Shown in pieces: positions 33,331 to 42,583 of a DNA stretch of 42,583 nucleotides. Source of the DNA: Actinomyces provencensis (GTDB taxonomy: Bacteria > Actinomycetota > Actinomycetes > Actinomycetales > Actinomycetaceae); the NCBI RefSeq assembly GCF_900155435.1, contig NZ_LT700212.1, positions 2,336,058 to 2,378,640 of the forward strand. The letters run 5' to 3'. The position numbers were made by a program, and so were the translations under genes. The notes below the pieces were generated by a model. It was not told the origin of the DNA. It made no database searches and saw nothing but the letters and a program-made list of their open reading frames with translations. Positions within the stretch are counted from its first letter, which is position 1. The number at the start of each line of letters is the position of its first letter.

Positions 33331-34662
33331 ATGCCGGCTGAGCCCGTCGAATTCCGCTATGCCGCCCGCTCGGACGTGGGCCTGACACGGCGCAACAACC
33401 AGGACTCCGGGTACGCCGGACCGAACCTCCTGGTCCTCGCCGACGGCATGGGAGGCCCCGCAGGAGGCGACATCGCCTCCTCCGTGGCGCTGGCCCACCT
33501 CGTACCGCTCGACTCGGAGAGCCACCCCGCCGAGGCCATGCTCCCCCTCCTGCGGGCCGCGCTGAATGCCGCCCACGAGGACCTCACCGAGCGCTCCGCC
33601 CAGGACTCGGAGCTCAAGGGTCTGGGCACCACCTGCATCGCGATCATGCGTGCCGGCAACAAGTTGGCCATGGTCCACATCGGGGACTCCCGGGCGTACC
33701 TGCTGCGTGGGGACACGCTCACCCAGGTCACCACGGACCACTCCTTCGTCCAGTACCTGGTCGACACCGGCCAGATCACCCCCGAGGAGGCCGAACACCA
33801 CCCCCAGCGCAATGTCGTCCTGCGGGTCCTGGGCGACTCCCAGGCCGATGTCACCCCGGACGAGACCGTGCGCGAGGCCATCCTCGGTGACCGCTGGCTG
33901 CTCTGCTCCGACGGACTCTCCGGAGTGGTCTCGGCGGAGACGATCGGCCAGGTCCTCTCCGACTTCGACGACCCGGGTGCCTGCGCGGAGGAGCTGATCC
34001 ATCTCGCACTGCTGGGCGGGGGACCCGACAACGTCACCTGCGTCATCGCCGACGTGGTCCCCTCGGGCACGTCCGGGCAGACCGCCCCGCAGATCGTGGG
34101 TGCCGCGGCCATCGACCGCAGCGCACCCTCACGCGGGGGATCCGGTGCAGCGGCGCGCGCAGCCGCCCTCGCCAATGGTTCCCAGGACCACGGGGACGAG
34201 GACGACAACGGGGACGAGGACGAGGACGAGGACGGCAAGCACCGTTGGCGGGCACCCGTCCTGACACTGCTCGTCGCCGCCCTGGTCGCCGGTGGCGGCT
34301 GGCTCGGCTACCTGTGGACCCAGACGCAGTACTTCGCGATCGGGGAGTCCGGGAGCGTCGTCATCTACCAGGGGATTCCCCAGACACTGGGGCCGTGGAG
34401 TCTCTCACACCGCACCGAGGTCACCGACATCGCCCTCTCGGACCTCTCCAGCGTCGACCGTGAACGGCTGAGGGAGCCCGTCGTGCGTTCCTCCCGCGAG
34501 GAGATCGACGCCTACGTCACCCAGCTCGAGGACCAGGCCAGCAGGAACACCACGCCCTCGCCGACACCCTCACCCAGCTCCTCACCCAGCGCCGTCACCC
34601 CCGCTCCCACCGACCCGGGTTCCACGGCCTCCCCCGCGCCGTCACCCTCGGAGAGCCGCTGA
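33331..34662 (+). CDS. pstP: PP2C-type Ser/Thr phosphatase PstP
   Basis: 443 residues. The PPM phosphatase domain is at 1-240, with metal-binding Asp residues in ARSDVGLTRRNNQDS, VLADGMGG, CSDGLSG and GGGPDNVT. An acidic stretch (DEDDNGDEDEDEDG) leads to one membrane helix (about 306-328, VLTLLVAALVAGGGWLGYLW), a small extracellular domain and a Ser/Pro/Thr-rich tail. It dephosphorylates PknA, PknB and their targets. GAGGTGAC precedes the ATG. Its stop overlaps the rodA ATG (TGATGG). Confidence 0.95.
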   Translation: MPAEPVEFRYAARSDVGLTRRNNQDSGYAGPNLLVLADGMGGPAGGDIASSVALAHLVPLDSESHPAEAMLPLLRAALNAAHEDLTERSAQDSELKGLGTTCIAIMRAGNKLAMVHIGDSRAYLLRGDTLTQVTTDHSFVQYLVDTGQITPEEAEHHPQRNVVLRVLGDSQADVTPDETVREAILGDRWLLCSDGLSGVVSAETIGQVLSDFDDPGACAEELIHLALLGGGPDNVTCVIADVVPSGTSGQTAPQIVGAAAIDRSAPSRGGSGAAARAAALANGSQDHGDEDDNGDEDEDEDGKHRWRAPVLTLLVAALVAGGGWLGYLWTQTQYFAIGESGSVVIYQGIPQTLGPWSLSHRTEVTDIALSDLSSVDRERLREPVVRSSREEIDAYVTQLEDQASRNTTPSPTPSPSSSPSAVTPAPTDPGSTASPAPSPSESR

Positions 34663-36272
34663 TGGCCACCGTCACCATTGCCCCCGCCCGCCCGCGCCGC
34701 GTCCTGGAGATGGCGCTCATGCTCCTCGCCCTCGCGCTGGGCATCGGGGGCTACGCGCTCACGGCGCTCAACCGTACGGGCGCAGTACCCGAGAACCTCG
34801 GTCAGCACGTCCTCATCCTCGTCATCGTCGCGGTCGTGGCCGAGGTCGGCATGCACTTCCTCGCGCCCTACGCGGATCCGGTGATCCTGCCCATCGCCGT
34901 CGCCCTGACGGGCATCGGACTGGCCATGATCTACCGCATCGACCTGTCCTACCTGACGCTCAACCAGTCGATCTCCGACCCCTCCCACCAGTACGCGGTG
35001 GTGGGCACCAAGCAGCTGATGATGGTGGGTGTCGCGCTGGTGGCGGCTGCTGTTCTGCTGGTCTGGGTCCGGGACCACAAGGTCCTGCGCCGCTTCACCT
35101 ACCTCTTCGGGCTGGCCTCGCTGCTCCTGCTGGTGCTCCCGCTCATCCCGGGCATCGGGGTGGAGCACCTCGGGGCGCGGATCTGGATCCAGCTCGGGCC
35201 CCTCAGCCTGCAGCCCGCCGAGCTGGTCAAGATCACGCTGGCCGTCTTCTTCTCCGGGTACCTGGTCACCAACAGGGACAACCTGGCGATCGGGGGACCC
35301 CGGGTCCTCGGCATGCGTCTGCCCCGCGCACGTGACCTCGGTCCGATCCTCGTCGTGTGGCTGATCGGGATCGCGGTCCTCGTCCTCCAGCGCGACCTCG
35401 GGACCTCGCTGCTCTTCTTCGGGCTCTTCGTGGCCCTGCTGTACGTGGCCACGGACCGGGTGTCCTGGCTGGTCATCGGGGCGCTGATGTTCCTCCCGGC
35501 CGCCGCGCTGGCCGTGCGGACGTTCCCCCACGTGCAGAGACGCTTCACCGTGTGGCTCCACGCCATGGATCCTGCGGTCTACGACGCGGTGGGCGGGTCC
35601 GGCCAGGTCGTCCTGGGCCTCTTCGGCCAGGCCTCCGGGGGACTGATGGGCACCGGGTGGGGACGCGGCTACCCGCACCTGGTCCCCTTCGCCCAGTCCG
35701 ACTTCATCCTCTCCTCCCTGGCGGAGGAACTGGGACTCACCGGCCTGTTGGCGATCCTCGTCCTCTACCTGATCCTCATCGAGCGGGGGCTGCGCGCCTC
35801 GATCGGTGTGCGCGACGGGTTCGGGAAGCTGCTCGCCGCCGGCCTGAGCTTCTCCCTGGCACTGCAGGTCTTCGTGGTCCTGGGCGGGATCACCCGTGTC
35901 ATCCCCCTCACCGGTCTGACCGCACCGTTCCTTGCCTCGGGCGGCTCCTCGATGGTGTCCTCGTGGCTGACGGTCGCCATCCTCGTGCGCATCTCGGACG
36001 CCGCGCGGCGCCCCGTCTCCACCCCCGCACCCTGGACCACCGGCCTCCAGGCGGCCATCACGGACCCCGCTCCCGGCGCCACGGACACGCCGACCACCCC
36101 CACCCGCCGCCGTCCCTCCACGGAGGACGCCCACACCGTGGGCCCGTCCCCGCGCGACACCGGACAGGACACCGGCCTGGACATCATCGAGGGTGACCTG
36201 CCCGAGGACCCGGACTACCCGAGCGACCCCCGCCTGCCCGACACCCCCGACCACGGGGAGGCACGCTCGTGA
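34662..36272 (+). CDS. rodA: RodA/FtsW/SpoVE family peptidoglycan glycosyltransferase
   Basis: A 536-residue SEDS protein with about 10-12 membrane helices that polymerises lipid II. Visible conserved stretches are GARIWIQLGPLSLQPAEL, LQRDLGTSLLFFGLF, VLGLFGQASGGLMGTGWGRG (a family loop), SDFILSSLAEELGLTG and GLTAPFLASGGSSM. A cytoplasmic Thr/Pro/Asp-rich tail of about 90 residues follows. It pairs with the transpeptidase PbpA encoded directly downstream. The GTG start of pbpA overlaps the rodA stop (GTGA). Confidence 0.94.
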   Translation: MATVTIAPARPRRVLEMALMLLALALGIGGYALTALNRTGAVPENLGQHVLILVIVAVVAEVGMHFLAPYADPVILPIAVALTGIGLAMIYRIDLSYLTLNQSISDPSHQYAVVGTKQLMMVGVALVAAAVLLVWVRDHKVLRRFTYLFGLASLLLLVLPLIPGIGVEHLGARIWIQLGPLSLQPAELVKITLAVFFSGYLVTNRDNLAIGGPRVLGMRLPRARDLGPILVVWLIGIAVLVLQRDLGTSLLFFGLFVALLYVATDRVSWLVIGALMFLPAAALAVRTFPHVQRRFTVWLHAMDPAVYDAVGGSGQVVLGLFGQASGGLMGTGWGRGYPHLVPFAQSDFILSSLAEELGLTGLLAILVLYLILIERGLRASIGVRDGFGKLLAAGLSFSLALQVFVVLGGITRVIPLTGLTAPFLASGGSSMVSSWLTVAILVRISDAARRPVSTPAPWTTGLQAAITDPAPGATDTPTTPTRRRPSTEDAHTVGPSPRDTGQDTGLDIIEGDLPEDPDYPSDPRLPDTPDHGEARS

Positions 36273-37726
36273 ACGCACAGATCAGGAAGCTCTTCGTGGT
36301 GGTGCTGGTGATGTTCGCCGCCCTGGGGCTGGCCGCCACCAACATCCAGTTCCTGCAGGCACCCGCTCTCAACGCGGACGGACGCAACTCCCGCACGATC
36401 CTGCACGCCGCAGAGCTGGACCGCGGCCCCATCATCGTCGCCGGTGACGCCATCGCCTCCTCCCAGCGTGTGGAGGGATCCACCCGCTACCAGCGCGTCT
36501 ACTCCCAGGGACCCCTCTACGCGCCGGTCACCGGCTACTTCTCCTCCGTCTTCGCCGACTCCTCCGGGATGGAGAAGGCCGCGGAGTCCGTGCTGGAGGG
36601 GAACTCCCCCGACCTGCTCGCCCAGCGTCTGCGCAATCTCTTCACGGGCTCGGGACGCCAGGGCGGAGGCGTCGTGCTCACACTGGACCCGGCCGTGCAA
36701 CAGGTGGCGGCCGACCAGCTCCAGGGACGCCGGGGCGCCGTCGTGGCACTCGATGCGAAGACGGGCGCGGTGCTCGCCCTGTACTCCTCGCCCAGTTTCG
36801 ACCCGAATGAACTGGCCACGTTCAACTCGGCCTCCGCGAACAGCGCCTTCACCACCCTCAACAAGGACGCCTCACGTCCCCTGGTCAACCGCGCGATCGC
36901 CGGCGACCGCTACGCCCCGGGTTCGACCTTCAAGATCCTCACCACCATCGCCCTGCTGGAGAAGGGGATCGTCCAGACGGACACCCCCATGGATTCCCCC
37001 GTCACGACCACTCTCCCCGGGACGGCCACGGAGATCTCCAACGTGGAGTCAGTGGCGTGCGGTGACGGCAAACCCACCCTGGCCGAGGCCTTCGCCCGTT
37101 CCTGCAACACCACCTTCGTCCTCGCCTCCCAGGACCTGACCCACGCGGACCTGGCCGACGTGGCCGAGAGCTTCGGGTTCGGCCAGCAGATCGACATCCC
37201 CCTGGAGGTCACCCCCTCGGTCTTCCCCGCCGAGACGGACGCCTCGCAACTCGCCATGTCCGCCATCGGCCAGTACTCCGTGCAGGTGACGCCCCTCCAG
37301 ATGGCCCTCGTGGCCCAGGCGATCGCCAACGGGGGCACCATGATGCACCCCTACCTGGTCAAGGACGTCGTCGATGCGGACCTCCAGGTCCGCTCCTCCA
37401 CGGATCCCTCGGAGCTGGGGACCCCGATCTCCTCCGACATCGCCTCACAGATGACGGAGCTCATGAAGGGCGTCGTCTCCCAGCCCTACGGCACGGGGAC
37501 CTCCATGGCGATCGAGGGCGTCGACGTCGCGGCGAAGACCGGCACCGCCGAGCTCGGTGACGGATCGGGGCGTGCCAACGCCTGGGCCGTCGGCTTCGCC
37601 CCGGCCGAGGACCCGCAGATCGCCTTCGCCGTCATCGTCGAGGGCGACGACACCGATCCCGCCCCCCACGGTGGCACCGTGGCCGGACCGATCGCCCGTG
37701 CCCTCCTGGAAGCGGGGCTGAAGTGA
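36269..37726 (+). CDS. pbpA: Penicillin-binding protein PbpA (class B transpeptidase)
   Basis: A 485-residue D,D-transpeptidase that cross-links peptidoglycan. One N-terminal membrane anchor (about 8-27) is followed by a short non-penicillin-binding domain. The active-site motifs are complete: Ser219-T-F-Lys222, Ser278-C-Asn280 and Lys423-T-G. It lacks PASTA repeats and fits the mycobacterial PbpA type. Its start and stop both overlap neighbours by 4 nt (GTGA), so translation is coupled to rodA and pknA. Confidence 0.95.
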   Translation: MNAQIRKLFVVVLVMFAALGLAATNIQFLQAPALNADGRNSRTILHAAELDRGPIIVAGDAIASSQRVEGSTRYQRVYSQGPLYAPVTGYFSSVFADSSGMEKAAESVLEGNSPDLLAQRLRNLFTGSGRQGGGVVLTLDPAVQQVAADQLQGRRGAVVALDAKTGAVLALYSSPSFDPNELATFNSASANSAFTTLNKDASRPLVNRAIAGDRYAPGSTFKILTTIALLEKGIVQTDTPMDSPVTTTLPGTATEISNVESVACGDGKPTLAEAFARSCNTTFVLASQDLTHADLADVAESFGFGQQIDIPLEVTPSVFPAETDASQLAMSAIGQYSVQVTPLQMALVAQAIANGGTMMHPYLVKDVVDADLQVRSSTDPSELGTPISSDIASQMTELMKGVVSQPYGTGTSMAIEGVDVAAKTGTAELGDGSGRANAWAVGFAPAEDPQIAFAVIVEGDDTDPAPHGGTVAGPIARALLEAGLK

Positions 37727-39674
37727 CCCCTCCCACCACCGAGCGCCACATGGCCGGCCACCTCCTGGGTGGTCGTTACACCCTGCTCACGCCCATCGCC
37801 CAGGGCGGCATGGGCGAGGTCTGGAAGGCCCGTGACCGCGAGACCGGACGGATGGTGGCCGCCAAGGTCCTGCGCCCGGAGCTCTCCGGCGAGGAACTGT
37901 CCCTGTCACGGCTGCGCATCGAGGCCCGCAATGCCATGCGCATCCAACACCCCAACATCGCCTCCGTCCTCGACTCCGGGGAGGAGGACGGCCGGGGCTG
38001 GATCGTCATGGAACTCGTCGAGGGACGTCCTCTCACCGACTACCTCAGAGGGGGCGCGCGTGTCCCGGTGGAGGACCTGGTCCCGGTGGTCATCCAGGTG
38101 GCCCTGGCACTCGACGCAGCGGCAGCCGCCGGCGTGGTCCACCGCGACATCAAGCCCGCGAACATCCTCATCCGTCCCGACGGGGTCGTGAAGCTCACCG
38201 ACTTCGGGATCTCGCGCACCTCCGACCAGGCCAACCTCACCGCTGCCGGCATGGTGATGGGCACGGCCCAGTACCTCCCACCCGAGCAGGCCATGGGTGA
38301 GACGGCGACCTCCTCCGGCGACCTCTACGCCCTGGGTGTCATCGCCTACGAGGCAGCTGCGGGACGCCGCCCCTTCACCGGGGCCACCCAGGTGGACATC
38401 GCGTTCTCCCACGTCAACGACCCCGTGCCCGCCCTCCCCGAGGACGTCCCCCTCCCCTTCGCGAAGGTCGTCCTCCACCTCCTGGAGAAGGACCCCCACC
38501 GGCGACCGACCACCGGTGCCGCCCTCGTCAGGGAGATCGTCGCGGCGGCGCGCACCCTCGACATGCCGGTCGATCCGCACCCGCTCCCCGCCCCCTCCGG
38601 CGGGGACTCCCCCTCTCCCGACACGGCGGGGCCCCCCGAGGCCCTCCGCGTCCCCGTGGCCCCGGTCCTGCACGAGCGGCGACGGGTCCTCCCCGAGGAG
38701 ATGCTGCGTCCCCCCACCGCGGACGAGGGCGACTCCCGCACACCTGTCACCGACGAGGGCGCCTCCCGCACACCTGCCCGGACGCCACGGTCCCCGGCAT
38801 CCCCGCAGTCCCCGCAGGCGGACTCGTCCGTCTCCGCTGCCGGCCGTGACGGGACACCGCCGCCGCGGCACTGGCGCGCGCTGAGGCCCGCTACCGGCAC
38901 CGGGACCCCGGCCCCGACCCCGACCCCGACTGCGGATGCACCCGACACCTCTGCTCCCACTGCCCGGTCCGTGGACCGGGACGCCGACCGCCCGCACCAC
39001 CGCCAGGCACTCGCCCCCGGGACACGCACGGGCGCGGGCGCCGCGCCGACTGCCCCTGCGGCCCCCGGGCGTTCCCGGCAGGCCGCCACACCCTCCGGGT
39101 CCGGACAGGAGACGACTTCCGGACACCCGACACCCGGGAGACGCGCGCGCCACGCCGGACCACCGGCTGAGGGCCCCCGTCCTGACAGGACTCCGCGCGG
39201 TGACCAGCAGGACGACGGGTCCCGACTGCACGGGCAGTCCCGACGTCACGGACAGGCGGAGTCGCGCGATCCGTCACGCGCCGGGTCGCCTGCCGGTACA
39301 CGTGCCCGGTCGAACCGGTCCTCAGGTGCCCCGCTCGCCCAGGCAGCGCCCGTCACGCGGCGTTCCCTCACCCGTCGCCAGCGCACACCGGAACGCCCCT
39401 CCACCGGTGCCGACGCCCGGCCCGGCTGGCATCCCATCCACCCCGGCAGTGTCGTGACAGGGGGCGCCCCCCACCGGCGCCCGCCGCGCACCAGGTTCAA
39501 CCGCTCGGTCGTCGCCCCGCCCGTACCACTGGTGGAGCGGATCGGCCGGTGGGTGGTCGTCGGACTCATCGTCCTGACGATCATCCTCATCGCAGTCGCT
39601 ACGATCCAGAACAGGTTCGGGTCCCTCACCTCCCTCCTGGGAGCGGGAGCCCACGTCATCGAGGAGGCTCGGAC

Positions 39675-39702
<28 letters not shown>
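37723..39702 (+). CDS. pknA: Serine/threonine protein kinase PknA
   Basis: 659 residues. The kinase domain (about 17-280) has the Gly loop AQGGMGEVWKA, Lys48, catalytic HRDIKPAN (Asp142) and LTDFG. The long region from about 285 to 605 is Pro/Arg/Thr/Ser-rich and probably disordered; it includes DEG-S-RTP direct repeats. One membrane helix (about 610-630) and a short outer tail follow, without PASTA domains, as expected for PknA. The mycobacterial protein is about 430 residues, so the linker is much longer here. GTG at 37723 overlaps the pbpA stop. Its 3' end overlaps pknB by 28 nt. Confidence 0.93.
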
Positions 39703-41669
<1,967 letters not shown>

Positions 41670-41679
41670 GGCACACGGG

Positions 41680-41727
41680 CGGGGTGTCACCGGAGGGGTC
41701 TGACGGGCCACCTCCCGTGGCACCCCG
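41680..41727. terminator. Hairpin between convergent pknB and trpG
   Basis: CGGGGTG pairs with CACCCCG, extended by a G-T pair and by CAC/GTG and GGAGG/CCTCC with one mismatch. It stands between two convergent genes, without a T-tract. Confidence 0.5.
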
Positions 41728-41805
41728 CCACTGTGTCCCCGGGCAGGACGCGGGCGTGCGCGTCCGCCGGTGCCTGCGGCCGCGGGCGTGCGGCGGGTCA
41801 GGAGT

Positions 41806-42447
41806 TCACAGCGTCGAGCGCGCAGCGACCATGGGGGCCATCGTGGCCGCCCGGGACGGCGCGGAGAGGTCGCCACAGGTCGCCAGCCAGTTGGCGAGCA
41901 TGAGGTGACCGTGGTCCGTCATGACGGACTCGGGGTGGAACTGCACGCCCTCCAGTGGCAGGGTCCGGTGCCGCAGACCCATGACGATGCCGGAGTCGGT
42001 CGCCGCGGACACCTCCAACTCGTCCGGTACGGTTGCCGGGTCGACCGCCAGGGAGTGGTAACGCGTGACCGTCAGCGGTGAGGGCACGCCTGCGAACACG
42101 CCGCGACCGTCGTGGGTGATCGACGACGTCTTGCCGTGCATCAGTTCGGGGGCGTGACCCACCGTCCCACCGAAGAGCTCACCGAGGGCCTGGTGGCCCA
42201 GGCACACACCCAACATGGGAACGCCGTGCTCCGCACAGTCCGCGATGACCTGCAGCGAGGCTCCCGCCCCCTTGGGGTCCCCGGGACCCGGGGAGACCAG
42301 GACGCCGTCGTAGGAGCCGGTGACCCACCACCGGGGATCCACCGCATCGTTGCGGACGACGTCGACCTGGGCCCCCATGTGGCGCAGGTACCCGACAATC
42401 GTCCAGACGAAGCTGTCGTAGTTGTCCACGCACAGGATGCGCGCCAT
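41806..42447 (-). CDS. trpG: Glutamine amidotransferase (anthranilate/aminodeoxychorismate synthase component II)
   Basis: A 213-residue class I glutamine amidotransferase that supplies ammonia to TrpE or PabB. The motifs are VDNYDSFVWTIVGYLRHMGA, SPGPGDPKGAG, the nucleophile Cys82 in GVCLGHQALGELFGG and the His/Glu pair in GVQFHPESVMTDHG. The gene is convergent with pknB, as in the mycobacterial oriC region, where the same gene is annotated trpG/pabA; the two roles cannot be told apart by sequence. The ATG at 42447 has GGGGAG 8 nt upstream. No trpE or pabB is in view. Confidence 0.93.
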   Translation of the reverse strand: MARILCVDNYDSFVWTIVGYLRHMGAQVDVVRNDAVDPRWWVTGSYDGVLVSPGPGDPKGAGASLQVIADCAEHGVPMLGVCLGHQALGELFGGTVGHAPELMHGKTSSITHDGRGVFAGVPSPLTVTRYHSLAVDPATVPDELEVSAATDSGIVMGLRHRTLPLEGVQFHPESVMTDHGHLMLANWLATCGDLSAPSRAATMAPMVAARSTL

Positions 42448-42511
42448 GACGATCACTCCCCTTCCACTGGGGCGATCCTCCCACGCGTGCGCCGCCCCCG
42501 CCCTCCGGTGA

Positions 42512-42581
42512 CCGACCAGCGGAAGCCGGGCCGCCCTCGTCGCCCAGTCGCCGACCAGCGGAAGCCGGGCCGCCCTCGTCG
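42512..42581. repeat. 39-bp-period direct repeat at the window edge
   Basis: Two 31-bp copies (42512-42542 and 42551-42581) begin CCGACCAGCGGAAGCCGGGC and end in GCCCTCGTCG. The array runs to the window end and may continue. The GGCCGCCCTCGTC core is the reverse complement of the units at 31313-31365. Confidence 0.85.
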
Positions 42582-42583
42582 AC

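Overview
The window comes from a high-GC Gram-positive actinobacterium. Its base composition, SD sites plus several leaderless-looking starts, class Ib ribonucleotide reductase, and a PknA/PknB-RodA-PbpA-PstP-Fha cluster all fit the phylum. The overall look (fused ECF transporter, Wadjet operon, repeat-rich intergenic spaces, low-complexity insertions) would suit an Actinomycetaceae-type genome, but the genus is an inference and cannot be settled here.

Layout. 1-4.3 kb: the end of an ABC exporter, a patatin-like lipase (minus) and oligopeptidase B. 4.8-8.1 kb: a divergent two-component pair, namely an unusual sensor kinase with two membrane modules and a LuxR-type response regulator. 8.4-14.5 kb: RNase HI with an extra C-terminal domain, an amidohydrolase (minus), a prolyl aminopeptidase, a TetR regulator and a PanE-like oxidoreductase. 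14.6-17.7 kb: an MgtE magnesium transporter (minus) whose frame is interrupted near the 5' end by an amber codon and preceded by small leader ORFs, divergent from nrdF. 17.7-19.9 kb: a 32-bp tandem repeat, a ChaB protein, a 13-copy hexanucleotide repeat, a DUF1684 protein and a YbjQ-family protein.

19.97-27.4 kb (minus): a complete type I Wadjet (JetABCD, also called MksBEFG/EptABCD) plasmid-restriction operon. JetA, JetB and JetC form an SMC/condensin-like complex, and JetD is the Toprim nuclease that cuts small circular DNA. The order is jetA-jetB-jetC-jetD, with two identical-length 14-nt overlaps. 28.0-31.3 kb: an ECF-type transporter in which the S component and both ATPases are fused, followed by EcfT. 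31.3-31.8 kb: a cluster of four kinds of repeats.

31.8-42.4 kb: tRNA-Leu(CAG), then the conserved actinobacterial growth and division operon fhaA-fhaB-pstP-rodA-pbpA-pknA-pknB, tightly overlapping and so probably translationally coupled, with trpG/pabA convergent at the end. This is the arrangement known near oriC in mycobacteria. PknA/PknB phosphorylate cell-wall enzymes, PstP reverses this, the FHA proteins read the phosphothreonines, and RodA/PbpA make peptidoglycan.

The best candidates for something not routine are the interrupted mgtE with its leader ORFs, the double-module kinase, the hexanucleotide repeats at two protein N-termini, and a dispersed 39-bp-periodic repeat whose core also appears as a perfect palindrome inside jetB.
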